Positions 56,111 to 64,000 of a stretch of 64,000 bases of DNA are shown here, piece after piece (positions within the stretch are counted from its first letter, which is position 1; every line of letters starts with the position of its first letter). Where the stretch lies: positions 1 through 64,000 of the forward strand of contig NZ_BAGF01000023.1 in assembly GCF_000308755.1 (NCBI RefSeq), written 5' to 3'. The notes beneath the pieces are model-generated. The model made no database searches and had not been told where the DNA came from. It saw only the letters and a program-made list of their open reading frames with translations. The stretch comes from Nocardia pneumoniae NBRC 100136 (lineage in GTDB: Bacteria; Actinomycetota; Actinomycetes; Mycobacteriales; Mycobacteriaceae). The position numbers were made by a program, and so were the translations under genes.

Positions 56111-57148
56111 TCACCCGAATGTGTTGTGCTGCTCTGTTGTTCCGTTCGAACCCGCGCGACGCAGCGCGGTAGGCGTTGTGCCCCACCATCTCCGGGCGCA
56201 CCGGGTGAATGTCGCCTGCTCCGATAGCCCGATCAGCGAGGCGATCTGACTCATCGGCATATCCGTCGTGGTCAGGTACCGCCGCGCCGCATCTCTGCGG
56301 ACCTCGTCCAGGATCGCGGCGAACGAGGTGTGCTCGGCGGCCAGACGCCGTTGCAGCGTGCGCGGATGCACCGTCAGAAGCCGCGCCACAGCGCCGATTT
56401 CCGGAGCCGCCGTGCCGAGCAGCTGCCGCACGGCCGCGCGCACCTTGGGCGCGATCGCCGCGTGCGCGCCGCCGGACTGCTCGGCGAGGAACGCCATGGC
56501 CAGCCGATGCAGGTTCTCGTCGCCGCCGGTGAGTGGGCGGGTCGCCAGGCTGCGCGGCACCCGCAGCGCCGCGGCCGGACGTTCGACGCGCACCGGCGCG
56601 CCGAAGAACTCCTCGTAGCTCGCGACCGGCGCCTCCGGACGGTAGGGCAACTCGACCGAACGCAATCCGTAGCGGTCGTCCACCAGGCGTTGGATGGTGC
56701 GATGCACGAACGCCAGCCCCAGGTCGGTGCCCTGGACGGGGGTCGGCCGGTCCGGCCGCACCGCGTACCGCAGCGCGATCACGCCGCGCTCGCCATAAGG
56801 ATCCGGTTCCAGCGTGAGGCTGAGCGAACGCGCGTGCAGGAACAGATACCGCGCCGCGCACTCGAGCGCGTCGGCCACCGAAGGCGAGTTCCGGATGGCC
56901 AGCGCCAGCGGACCGAGCATGTCGAGGTCTTGGCGGTGCGAAATCCGCAGGCCCAGGTCAGGACAGTGCAGCTGGTGCGCGGCCAGCTCCAGCACGGCGG
57001 CCACCCGCTGGTCGGGCACCAGCAGGTCATCGGCGTCGAGCGCGGCGACAGGCAGGTCACAGGCCGTGGCCAGCGCCTCGGCGTCCCCGCCCAGCTCGGC
57101 CACGGTGGCGCGGAACCCGCGCAGGCCCGCCGACCGAATCACCGACAT
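56111..57148 (-). CDS. AraC-family regulator (VirS-like)
   Basis: The 345-residue protein has an N-terminal arabinose-binding-type domain (about 20-200) and a C-terminal AraC double helix-turn-helix (about 250-330; VARLLTVHPRTLQRRLAAEHTSFAAILDEVRRD, MSQIASLIGLSEQATFTRCARRWWGTTPTALR). GATTCT lies seven bases before the ATG. It is divergent, with a 69-bp gap, from a Baeyer-Villiger-type monooxygenase. This is the same pairing as VirS (Rv3082c) and MymA (Rv3083), so control of that gene is likely. Confidence 0.88.
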   Translation of the reverse strand: MSVIRSAGLRGFRATVAELGGDAEALATACDLPVAALDADDLLVPDQRVAAVLELAAHQLHCPDLGLRISHRQDLDMLGPLALAIRNSPSVADALECAARYLFLHARSLSLTLEPDPYGERGVIALRYAVRPDRPTPVQGTDLGLAFVHRTIQRLVDDRYGLRSVELPYRPEAPVASYEEFFGAPVRVERPAAALRVPRSLATRPLTGGDENLHRLAMAFLAEQSGGAHAAIAPKVRAAVRQLLGTAAPEIGAVARLLTVHPRTLQRRLAAEHTSFAAILDEVRRDAARRYLTTTDMPMSQIASLIGLSEQATFTRCARRWWGTTPTALRRAGSNGTTEQHNTFG

Positions 57149-57217
57149 GTCGTCGAGAATCAAATAGTTGTCGCCCGAAGTCAAGGATGCGGCAGGTTCG
57201 GCTCGCACACTGGAGGA

Positions 57218-58723
57218 ATGACGGAGACCCTCGCACCGCCGGAACACCTCGATGTCGTGATCGTCGGCGCCGGCCTGTCCGGCATCGGCGCGGCTTACCG
57301 GCTGCAGACCGAATGCCGCGGAAAGACGTACGCCATTCTGGAGGCGCGGGACACGCTCGGCGGCACCTGGGATCTGTTCCGGTATCCGGGTGTTCGCTCG
57401 GACTCCGACATGTTCACCCTCGGCTATCCCTTCAAGCCGTGGCTGGAGTCCAAGTCGCTCGCCGATGGCCCGTCGATCCTGCGCTACGTCACCGAAACCG
57501 CGGCGGAATCGGGCATCGACCGGCACATCCGCTACCGCACAAAGCTGCTCGCCGCGGACTGGGACAGTCACGCCGCGTGCTGGACGCTGACGCTCGAGCA
57601 CCGCGACGCGGAGGGCGCCGTCGAAACCCGGACCCTCACCTGCGGCTTCCTGTATTCCTGCGCCGGGTACTACGACTACGAGCGGCCGCACGCGCCGGAA
57701 TTCCCCGGCATCTCCTCCTTCTCCGGAACGGTGGTGCACCCGCAGTTCTGGCCGGAGGACCTCGACTACCGCGGCAAGCGCGTCGTCGTGATCGGCAGCG
57801 GCGCCACCGCGGTGACGCTGGTTCCCGCGCTGGCCGAGCAGGCGGAACTGGTGACGATGCTGCAACGCACACCCACCTGGATCAGCGCCGTACCGGGCCG
57901 CGACAAGCTTGCCGACAAGATTCGCGCCTGGCTTCCGGCGAAGCTCGCGCACAGGGCGATTCGCACCAAGAACATCTTGTTCGCCATCGGCTTCTATCAG
58001 TACTGCCGTCGCCGCCCAGAAGCCGCGCGAAAACTGCTCACCGGCCTCACCGCGCGAATCCTGAAGGACGACAAGCTCGTCGCCGAGCACTTCACGCCCA
58101 GCTACAACCCGTGGGATCAGCGCCTGTGCGCCGTGCCCGACGCGGACTTCTTCAAGGCGATGAGGAAGGGCACGGCCGAGGTCGTCACCGATCACATCGA
58201 TACCTTCGTGCCGGAGGGCATTCGGCTGACGTCCGGCCGAGTGCTGGAGGCGGATGTCGTGGTCACCGCCACGGGTCTGCGACTGCTCGCCTTCGGCGGC
58301 GTCGCCCTGAGCGTCGACGGCGCGCGGGTCGCGCTGTCCGAGCAGTTCGTCTGGCAGGGGACCATGATCACCGGCGTCCCCAATTTCGCCGTCTGCATCG
58401 GGTACACCAACGCCTCGTGGACGTTGCGCGCCGACCTCACGTCCCGGCTGGTCTGCAAGGTGCTCGCCCACATGGATCGCAAGGGCCATGCCGCCGTGGT
58501 GCCCACGCCGCGGGGCAAGCTGGACGAGCGTCCGCTGCTGGATCTGGCCTCCGGCTATATCCAGCGTTCGATCGGCGAGTTCCCGCGCCAGGGTGACCGT
58601 CATCCGTGGCGTGTCCGGCAGAACTATCTGCTCGATTCGGCCATCACCCTGCGCACGGACCTGGGCAAGACGCTCAGGCCGACGCCGCAATCCGCTGTCC
58701 GCCATCGGGTGTCCGTTTCCTAG
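57218..58723 (+). CDS. Baeyer-Villiger-type flavin monooxygenase (MymA/EthA-like)
   Basis: The 501-residue protein has the FAD site VGAGLSGIG (16-24), the BVMO fingerprint FSGTVVHPQFWP near residue 170, and the NADPH site VIGSGATAVTLVP. The family oxidises ketones, thiocarbonyl drugs or fatty-acyl ketones in actinobacteria; the substrate is unknown. CACACT is six bases before the ATG with GGAGGA in between, so it may be leaderless or translated from a very short leader. It is divergent from the AraC gene. Confidence 0.9.
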   Translation: MTETLAPPEHLDVVIVGAGLSGIGAAYRLQTECRGKTYAILEARDTLGGTWDLFRYPGVRSDSDMFTLGYPFKPWLESKSLADGPSILRYVTETAAESGIDRHIRYRTKLLAADWDSHAACWTLTLEHRDAEGAVETRTLTCGFLYSCAGYYDYERPHAPEFPGISSFSGTVVHPQFWPEDLDYRGKRVVVIGSGATAVTLVPALAEQAELVTMLQRTPTWISAVPGRDKLADKIRAWLPAKLAHRAIRTKNILFAIGFYQYCRRRPEAARKLLTGLTARILKDDKLVAEHFTPSYNPWDQRLCAVPDADFFKAMRKGTAEVVTDHIDTFVPEGIRLTSGRVLEADVVVTATGLRLLAFGGVALSVDGARVALSEQFVWQGTMITGVPNFAVCIGYTNASWTLRADLTSRLVCKVLAHMDRKGHAAVVPTPRGKLDERPLLDLASGYIQRSIGEFPRQGDRHPWRVRQNYLLDSAITLRTDLGKTLRPTPQSAVRHRVSVS

Positions 58724-58806
58724 CGCTGTCCAAACGCCCTTCCTGATGGACTGTGCGCCGGGCCACGTCGCAGTGGCCCGACGTCCAACGGAAAGGGTTA
58801 TCCGAC

Positions 58807-59187
58807 ATGACGAGATTCCTTCGAGCAACGGTCGCACTCGGCGGCCTGGTCGCCGCGGGCGCGCTGCTGGTTCCGGCGACCGCTTCCGCGCAGCCGGGTC
58901 CTGGAGGCGGGCTGCTGGAGACGACGTGCAGCTTCGCGCAGATCGATGCCGCCGCGCACGCCCAGTTCCCGGAGTTCGCCGCCCGCCTCGACGCGCACCC
59001 CGAGCGGAAGGCCAAGCTCCAGGAGTTCCTCGGCCTGCCGGTCGATCAGCGCAAGCAGCGGGCGAAGGAATTCCTGGACACGCACCCGGACGCCAAGCGC
59101 AAGTTCGACGAGCACCGGGATTCGCCGCGGGCGCAGGAACACCGGGACAAGGTGCGGGTCGTCCTCGACACCTGCCACAACTACTGA
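58807..59187 (+). CDS. Haemophore-related secreted protein
   Basis: The 126-residue product has a signal peptide (cleavage after TASA, residue 28). Its short mature helical domain has one conserved cysteine near each end (Cys41 and Cys123), the pattern of Rv0203-like haemophore-related proteins. Two EFLxxHPD-like helical repeats (LQEFLGLPVDQR, AKEFLDTHPDA) lie between. Haem binding is inferred. GGAAAGGG is about ten bases upstream of the ATG. A strong stem-loop follows. Confidence 0.8.
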   Translation: MTRFLRATVALGGLVAAGALLVPATASAQPGPGGGLLETTCSFAQIDAAAHAQFPEFAARLDAHPERKAKLQEFLGLPVDQRKQRAKEFLDTHPDAKRKFDEHRDSPRAQEHRDKVRVVLDTCHNY

Positions 59188-59191
59188 GCAC

Positions 59192-59223
59192 GGGACGGGC
59201 GAGGTGTCGGACTCGCCCGTCCC
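59192..59223. terminator. Bidirectional stem-loop before the histidine kinase stop
   Basis: GGGACGGGCGAG (59192-59203) pairs perfectly with CTCGCCCGTCCC (59212-59223) around an 8-base loop. It lies between convergent stops at 59187 and 59230. Confidence 0.75.
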
Positions 59224-59229
59224 TGCGTG

Positions 59230-60393
59230 TCACCCCCGGGCGAGTGGGAGATCCACCGTCACCGCGAGCCCGCCGTCCGGGCGCGCCACCGCACGGACCG
59301 CCCCGCCATGAGCCTGCGCGACCGAGCGAACGATGGACAAACCCAGCCCGGCGCCGCGCGACCCGGAGTCGGCGAGCCGCTCCGAGGTGGCCAGCCTACG
59401 GAACGGTTCGAAGAGCCCGTCCACTTCGAAGGCCGGGACCGGCGGGCCGCTGTTCTCGACGGTGAGTTCGGCATGGTCACCGGCGGTGCGGGAACGGACG
59501 GTCACCCAACCGTGTTCGGGCAGGTTGTAGCGGACGGCGTTGTCGAGCAGATTGTGAGCGAGGCGTTCCAGCAGCAGCCGGTCGCCGACGACCGGGGCGG
59601 GCTCGAGGTCGGCGGTGACCCGGACGTCGATCCGGTCCGCGTGCGCGGCGACCGCGTCCCCGGCGATGTCGGCGAGATCGGCGCGGCGGTGCTCGGTCAG
59701 CCGCTGTTCGGTCGTGGCCAGCACCAAGAGGCCGTCGATGAGCCGTTCATGGCGGTGGTTGACCTCGAGCAGTGTGCAGCCGAGCCTGCGGGTGGATTCG
59801 GGGACGTCCGGATCGTCCAGCGCCACTTCGATCAGCGTCCGGTTGATGGTCAGCGGTGTGCGCAGTTCGTGCGAGGCGTTCGCGACGAACCGGCGTTGCC
59901 CGTCGAACGCGCGGTCCAGGCGCTCCAGCATCGCGTCGAAAGTATCGGCGAGATCCTTGATTTCGTCCTGCGGTCCGTCGAGGGCGATGCGCTCGTGCAG
60001 GCTGGTGTCGGCCACCCGCCGGGCGGTCGCGGTGATGCGTTGCAGCGGGTGCAGGGCGCGTCCGGCCATCAACCAGCCGAAGCCACCCGCGGCGATCCCC
60101 ACCGCGCCCAGGGACACCAGTGACCACATCAGCATGGCGCGCAACGTGTCCCGCCGATTCTGCTCGGCCTGCTCGGTGAGCGCCTGGTACAGCTCCGGGG
60201 AGACCCGGGTGCGGGTCCGCTCGGCACGGTTGGCGAGGAACTCCTGCACTATTTTGTGCGCCGCGGCTCCGGGCCGTCGCTCCAGTGACTGGTTCAGATA
60301 GAAGTACATCAACGCGATGAGCACGGCGCCCGCGACGAAGAACGCCGTCGCGTACAGCAGCGTGAGCCGCAGCCGGATCGTGCGCCCGCTCAT
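59230..60393 (-). CDS. Sensor histidine kinase
   Basis: The 387-residue protein has two transmembrane helices (about 9-30 and 87-109) around a short external loop of about 55 residues. A HAMP domain follows (about 110-160), then the phosphoacceptor His175 in NASHELRTPL and the ATPase boxes NLLDNAVRYN and GAGLGLSIV. The compact sensor loop gives no ligand clue. Its ATG overlaps the response-regulator stop in ATGA. Confidence 0.92.
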   Translation of the reverse strand: MSGRTIRLRLTLLYATAFFVAGAVLIALMYFYLNQSLERRPGAAAHKIVQEFLANRAERTRTRVSPELYQALTEQAEQNRRDTLRAMLMWSLVSLGAVGIAAGGFGWLMAGRALHPLQRITATARRVADTSLHERIALDGPQDEIKDLADTFDAMLERLDRAFDGQRRFVANASHELRTPLTINRTLIEVALDDPDVPESTRRLGCTLLEVNHRHERLIDGLLVLATTEQRLTEHRRADLADIAGDAVAAHADRIDVRVTADLEPAPVVGDRLLLERLAHNLLDNAVRYNLPEHGWVTVRSRTAGDHAELTVENSGPPVPAFEVDGLFEPFRRLATSERLADSGSRGAGLGLSIVRSVAQAHGGAVRAVARPDGGLAVTVDLPLARG

Positions 60394-61046
60394 CGGATCC
60401 GGTATCCCACGCCGGGCTCGGTCTCGATCACCTGCGGCTCGCCCAACTTCCGCCGCACGTTCATGATCGTGTACCGCACCACGCCGGTGAACGGGTCGAT
60501 GTGCTCGTCCCACGCCTTCTCCAGCAGCTGCTCCGCCGACACCACGCCGCCGTCCGCGCGCAGCAATTCGGCCAGCACCGCGAACTCTTTGCGCGACAAC
60601 GAGACCGGTTCGCCGTCTCGGGTGACGACGAAACGATGCGGGTCGAGACGGATACCGGACCGTTCCAGCACCGGGGGAGCGGCGCTGCGCGCGCGTCGCC
60701 CGAGCGCCTGAATACGGGCGACCAGCTCGGCGAACGCGAACGGCTTCGTCAGATAGTCGTCGGCGCCGAGGCCCAGGCCCGCAACCCGCTCGGCCACTGC
60801 GCTCGCGGCCGTCAGCATCAGAATCCGTGCCGCGCCGTCCGACTCGACCAGAGTGCCGCAGACCGAATCGCCGGACATCTTCGGGAGGTCCCGATCGAGC
60901 ACCACCACGTCGTAGTCGTTGACCTGCGCGCGCTCCAGCGCCGCGGCGCCGTCGTACACCACGTCCACCGCCATCGCGTGCCGACGCAGGCCGTCGGCGA
61001 TCGCGTCGGCCAGCAATTTCTCGTCCTCCACCACAAGTACCCGCAC
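60390..61046 (-). CDS. OmpR-family response regulator
   Basis: The 218-residue protein has a receiver domain with Asp51 as phosphoacceptor (VVVLDRDLP), an acidic pair at Glu7/Asp8 and Lys in LTKPFAF, then an OmpR winged helix (about 125-218; LSRKEFAVLAELL, VVRYTIMNVRRKL). It forms a coupled pair with the histidine kinase. The GTG is used. A tandem-repeat tract lies upstream at 61098-61226. Confidence 0.92.
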   Translation of the reverse strand: MRVLVVEDEKLLADAIADGLRRHAMAVDVVYDGAAALERAQVNDYDVVVLDRDLPKMSGDSVCGTLVESDGAARILMLTAASAVAERVAGLGLGADDYLTKPFAFAELVARIQALGRRARSAAPPVLERSGIRLDPHRFVVTRDGEPVSLSRKEFAVLAELLRADGGVVSAEQLLEKAWDEHIDPFTGVVRYTIMNVRRKLGEPQVIETEPGVGYRIR

Positions 61047-61097
61047 CCCGCCATCGTGCCTGCTGTCGCCGTTGGGCGGCTGTTAGGCGTACCTCTG

Positions 61098-61226
61098 CCT
61101 TCGCTCCGGCCGTGCGCGTTATGCGTACCCTTCGTGTCTTTGCTGCGGCTGTGGGTGTTGTGCGTGCCTTCGTGTCTTTGCTGCGGCTGTGCGTGTTGTG
61201 TGCCTTCGCTGCGGCCGTGCGCGGGC
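61098..61226. repeat. Imperfect tandem repeat, four units
   Basis: Units beginning CCTTCG start at 61098, 61129, 61167 and 61203 (31, 38, 36 and about 24 bases). They share CCTTCG-(TGTCTTT)-GCTGCGGC-GTG-(C/G)GTG. The two central units are nearly identical. The tract lies in the 282-bp gap between the divergent response regulator and nitroreductase genes. Uneven unit length and lack of spacers rule out CRISPR. Confidence 0.65.
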
Positions 61227-61328
61227 TGAGGACGGACTACGTCCGCCAGCGTCGTTGGTGCGGTGGCGGGCAGGGTGCATCCGAGTAGGCTCGGGCACGA
61301 TCGGCACCCGACCTCAGGAGAAACCGGC

Positions 61329-61739
61329 ATGGCAGGCGACTGGAACACCCGGATCATCGACGAATTCCGTGCCAACCAGGGCAAGGTCGGCGGTCCCTTC
61401 GAGGGCCGTGAGCTACTGCTGCTCACCACGACCGGCGCCAGGTCCGGGCTCCCGCGCACCAACCCCCTCGCCTTCATCCGCGACGGCGACGACATCGTCG
61501 TGATCGCCTCCAAGGCAGGCGCGCCCACCAATCCCGACTGGTTCCACAACATACGCGCCAATCCCGAAGTGACGCTCGAGATAGGCACCGACACGGTGAA
61601 GGCGACGGCAACCCCGATCACCGAGGGACCCGAACGCGATCGCCTCTACGCGGCCATGGTCGCGGTCATGCCCGGCTTCGCCGAGTACCAGGAAAAGACG
61701 GACCGGGTGATCCCGGTCGTCAAACTCACCCGGCAGTGA
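61329..61739 (+). CDS. Ddn-type (F420-dependent) nitroreductase family protein
   Basis: The 136-residue beta-barrel protein matches the deazaflavin-dependent nitroreductase family: WNTRIIDEFRANQGKVGGPFEG near the start, LLLLTTTGARSGLPRTNPLAF, and NPDWFHNIRANPEVTLE. Such proteins use F420H2 and are common in mycobacteria and nocardiae. The physiological substrate is unknown. AGGAGA is eight bases before the ATG. Confidence 0.88.
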   Translation: MAGDWNTRIIDEFRANQGKVGGPFEGRELLLLTTTGARSGLPRTNPLAFIRDGDDIVVIASKAGAPTNPDWFHNIRANPEVTLEIGTDTVKATATPITEGPERDRLYAAMVAVMPGFAEYQEKTDRVIPVVKLTRQ

Positions 61740-61826
61740 GCTGGCTGCCCGCGGGCACCGGTCCGGTGTGCCCGGCCGGGCGGCTCGGACTCGTTCGCCG
61801 CACCGGCGTCGAGCTGTTCGCGTGTT

Positions 61827-62819
61827 TCAGCCCGCGGTGATTCCGGTGATCAGGGTTTGATCGGCGCCGGTCCGAGTGGTGATGAACTGCGTGAAGGTGT
61901 TCGTCTCCTCGCCGGGGAACTGCTGGGTCAGCCGGACTTCCCACCGATCCTGTCCGGCGGGACTGTCGCCCGCGCGGGTGATTCGCACGCAATAGCGGGT
62001 GCCGGCCGGAACCTGGTTGATGCCGCGCTGGATCTGCTCGGCGGGTGATACCGCCGCGTCCGGCGCGACCACCGCACGGGCCCGGTACCCGGAACGCTCG
62101 GCGTAATAGGCGTACTCGAAGGCGAGGATGGCATCGGGGCCGTTGCCGGTGCCCCCCGGGTCGGTGCCGGAGACGACGTCGGGTGTGCGCCGCTGCTCGC
62201 ATCCCGGCGTCGCGATCGCCCACGGCGGTTTGGCCCAGGTCGTGGATGTCGAGGTGGACTGTGCGGAACCGGCGGCGCGTGCGGGTGAGGTCGACGCCGC
62301 CGTGCGCGTCTTCGTGTCGGAACCGTAGATGATGGTGAGCCCGATCGAGACGGTGGCGGCCGCGATACCGAGCACGATCAGCACGGTCAGCGACCGGTTG
62401 CGGCGCGACTGATCTCCGTGCCGCCGGGGATGGCGCACCGGGGTGCCGGGATGGATGCCGGATCGATTGATGATCGCGGGCACCGCGCCGCTGCTCTGTG
62501 CCGTGGGTGTTTCCGGCTCGGCGGGCGCGCTGCGCTGCTCCGGGGCAGGCGTTTCCGGCTGCTGCTCGGCGGGTGGGGCCGGTTCGAGCCATTGCTCCCA
62601 CTCGCCGAAGCGCGGCCGCGTGCTCTCCTTGTCCGGTGCGGGTGGCGGCTCGGCGGCCGCGAACTCCGGTTCGCGACGGCGAATCATCTTGCGGCGGCCG
62701 TGCGGACGACGCCGCTTCGACGGCTTCGGCGGGGGAATGCGCAGCATCGGCAGACCCGTGTCGAACGGATTGCCGTGGCTGGCGGCCTGACCGGGATGCT
62801 CCCGGTCAGGAGGCGTCAT
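61827..62819 (-). CDS. Single-pass membrane protein with Pro-rich cytosolic half
   Basis: The 330-residue protein has a basic/Pro-rich cytosolic N-terminal half, one transmembrane helix (about 144-165; SLTVLIVLGIAAATVSIGL) and an external domain of about 165 residues. The external domain has two cysteines that could pair (ATPGCEQ and RYCVRIT). No catalytic motif is evident. Its start overlaps the end of the next gene by 14 bp, so the pair is an operon. Such proteins accompany ESX secretion loci in nocardiae, which is only an inference here. Confidence 0.75.
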   Translation of the reverse strand: MTPPDREHPGQAASHGNPFDTGLPMLRIPPPKPSKRRRPHGRRKMIRRREPEFAAAEPPPAPDKESTRPRFGEWEQWLEPAPPAEQQPETPAPEQRSAPAEPETPTAQSSGAVPAIINRSGIHPGTPVRHPRRHGDQSRRNRSLTVLIVLGIAAATVSIGLTIIYGSDTKTRTAASTSPARAAGSAQSTSTSTTWAKPPWAIATPGCEQRRTPDVVSGTDPGGTGNGPDAILAFEYAYYAERSGYRARAVVAPDAAVSPAEQIQRGINQVPAGTRYCVRITRAGDSPAGQDRWEVRLTQQFPGEETNTFTQFITTRTGADQTLITGITAG

Positions 62820-64000
62820 CGTCGAATTCGCCCAGCACCGGCACCACCGCCGTCACGGAGGAGGGAATGGTCACGCCCAGCTGGCCGTCGCGCGGCTTGT
62901 GTTCCTGGTCGTTACCGCCCGGAGGCGGCGCCGGTGGCAGCACCATGCCGCCCGGCGAGCCGGGATGGCCAGGATGATCCGCGCGACCCGACGGTGCGGG
63001 CGGGTCGAAGGCGGGTGGTGCTCCGGCGGGCGCGGGCCTGCTCTCCGGCTTCGGCGCGTCCGATCGGGCGGTGGGCGCGGAATTGTTCGGCGAGACCGAA
63101 TTCGGGCCGCTGGAGGATGGCTTGTCGTTCGAGCCGCCGAAGTCGAACAGCTTCGAGGAGTTCTTCGACTCGTCGCCGTTCGCGCCGGAGTTCGTGGTGG
63201 AGCCGGGGTTGATCAGCTCGGGAATCGCCTTGTCCGCCGACGCCGCGACGGTGTCGATGGTGTGCATGCCGACTTCGGCGATCTTGTCGATGATGTGCGT
63301 GCCGATGTCGACGCCCGCGTTGATGGCCGTGCTGCCGAGCTGCACTCCCGCGGCGATGAGCTGCTGCTGCAACTGCAGTTGCGCGGCCATGGCCGGGTCC
63401 ATCGGCTGTGTGGTCGCCGGTGCGGTGGTGCCAGGCGCGAATTGGCCTGTGGTTCCCGGCTGTACGGTCCCGCCCTGTGCGACGCCGGATGGCGCGGTCA
63501 CGGTGAGCGGTCCCATCTCATCGAGTCTTCTGGTGTGGTCGTTCATTTCGGTGCGTGCCGCGGTCACCGTGGTGATGGCGTCACGCAGCGCCTGGGAGGC
63601 GCGCGCGATGACGGCGTCGGTCTCCGGCGCCGAGCTCGCGTTGTCCAGGATCTCGCGCGCGTCGCGCCGGAACTCCGCGATGATCTGGTCGACGCGCTGG
63701 GCCGCGCGCCCGGAGGTCGCGTGCGCGTCGGCGAGGACGGACAGGTAGGCGGGACCGCGATCGGAGATGTCGCCGATCTGGGTTTGCGTCGTGCGCAGCG
63801 CGGGCACCGCCGCGTCGGCGCCACGCGAGGTCCAGGTCGACTCCAAGGCGTGCAAGCCTTCGCGGTGTGGACCTTCGGTGTCGGCCGCCTGCGTGGTGGC
63901 GGCCGAAAGGGCGCTGGTCGCCGTGGCATTCGGGACGCCGACACCGGTGCCGAGCGAGGAACGCAACGTCAGCAGCGGACGCACCAGCGCGGCGACGATC
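62806..64000 (-). CDS. Partial ESX-associated-like, Pro-rich protein (runs off the right edge)
   Basis: The visible 398 residues are open to the window edge; an in-frame GTG at 63984 could be a start, but coding may continue. A helical N-terminal domain (about 15-150) contains STWTSRGADAA and ISDRGPAYLSVLADAHATSGRAAQRVDQI, reminiscent of WXG100/PPE-like secretion substrates. A hydrophobic helical segment (about 190-235) and a long Pro/Ser/Asn-rich tail ending EFDDDAS follow. Function unknown; ESX linkage is a guess from architecture. Confidence 0.65.
   Translation of the reverse strand, partial: IVAALVRPLLTLRSSLGTGVGVPNATATSALSAATTQAADTEGPHREGLHALESTWTSRGADAAVPALRTTQTQIGDISDRGPAYLSVLADAHATSGRAAQRVDQIIAEFRRDAREILDNASSAPETDAVIARASQALRDAITTVTAARTEMNDHTRRLDEMGPLTVTAPSGVAQGGTVQPGTTGQFAPGTTAPATTQPMDPAMAAQLQLQQQLIAAGVQLGSTAINAGVDIGTHIIDKIAEVGMHTIDTVAASADKAIPELINPGSTTNSGANGDESKNSSKLFDFGGSNDKPSSSGPNSVSPNNSAPTARSDAPKPESRPAPAGAPPAFDPPAPSGRADHPGHPGSPGGMVLPPAPPPGGNDQEHKPRDGQLGVTIPSSVTAVVPVLGEFDDDAS

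Noticed and set aside
61098..61226. CCTTCG repeats considered as a second CRISPR
   Set aside because: Unit lengths vary, there are no unique spacers and the repeat has no dyad; it is a simple tandem repeat.

Overview
The window reads as a chromosomal segment of a high-GC actinomycete of the Mycobacteriales, most probably Nocardia or a close relative. This rests on gene content and order, not on a database search. The left half (about 0.8-30.7 kb) follows the Mycobacterium tuberculosis Rv1321-Rv1343c block: nucS, a DivIVA-type coiled-coil gene, methylmalonyl-CoA epimerase, thiolase, thioredoxin-like YbbN, glgE/glgB/glgP, dinG, pncB, clpS, a DUF2017 gene, a P1 peptidase, mec-cysO-cysM, a rhomboid, an Rv1339-type phosphodiesterase, rph, rdgB, a DUF3817 gene and an lprD-like gene. 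PE/PPE genes are absent, extra genes are inserted, and murI is missing from its mycobacterial position.

Layout. 0-5 kb: a rhomboid-like protein, the mismatch endonuclease NucS and propionate/acyl-CoA enzymes. 5.1-5.3 kb: a four-repeat type I-E CRISPR mini-array with no cas genes in view. 5.6-15.3 kb: a DUF3817 protein, YbbN, a LysE exporter and the GlgE-pathway alpha-glucan genes. 15.5-22.1 kb: a purine permease, DoxX, DinG and an NAD-salvage pair (nicotinamidase plus nicotinate phosphoribosyltransferase). 22.2-30.7 kb: ClpS, the CysO/CysM/Mec cysteine pathway, a cAMP phosphodiesterase-like hydrolase and RNase PH/RdgB, with two copies of a dispersed repeat in the intergenic regions.

30.7-42.5 kb is an accessory, regulator-rich region. 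It holds an SDR oxidoreductase, two convergent TetR regulators, a group-2-type sigma factor whose candidate promoter carries an inverted repeat, a decayed MFS drug-efflux pseudogene followed by a PadR regulator, a FAD monooxygenase, LysR and XRE regulators, and a secreted HNH nuclease. 43-51.5 kb: a haloalkane-dehalogenase-like hydrolase, a cysteine-tailed ECF sigma factor, MmuM, PhoU, a DUF418 protein, and a three-gene unit (XRE regulator, ImmA/IrrE metallopeptidase, multi-spanning membrane protein) beside an unusual cytochrome P450. 51.5-64 kb: small stress-type proteins, a VIT1/CCC1 transporter, an SF1 helicase with a degenerate NERD-like N-terminus, a VirS/MymA-like AraC-monooxygenase pair, a haemophore-like protein, a two-component system, a Ddn-type reductase and two exported/ESX-flavoured proteins running off the right edge.

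A recurring feature is a TAnnnT hexamer six or seven bases upstream of an ATG/GTG start. It occurs at 16 genes and suggests widespread leaderless transcription. I place starts on this basis where it applies. All functions are inferred from sequence motifs and remembered family features; no searches were run.
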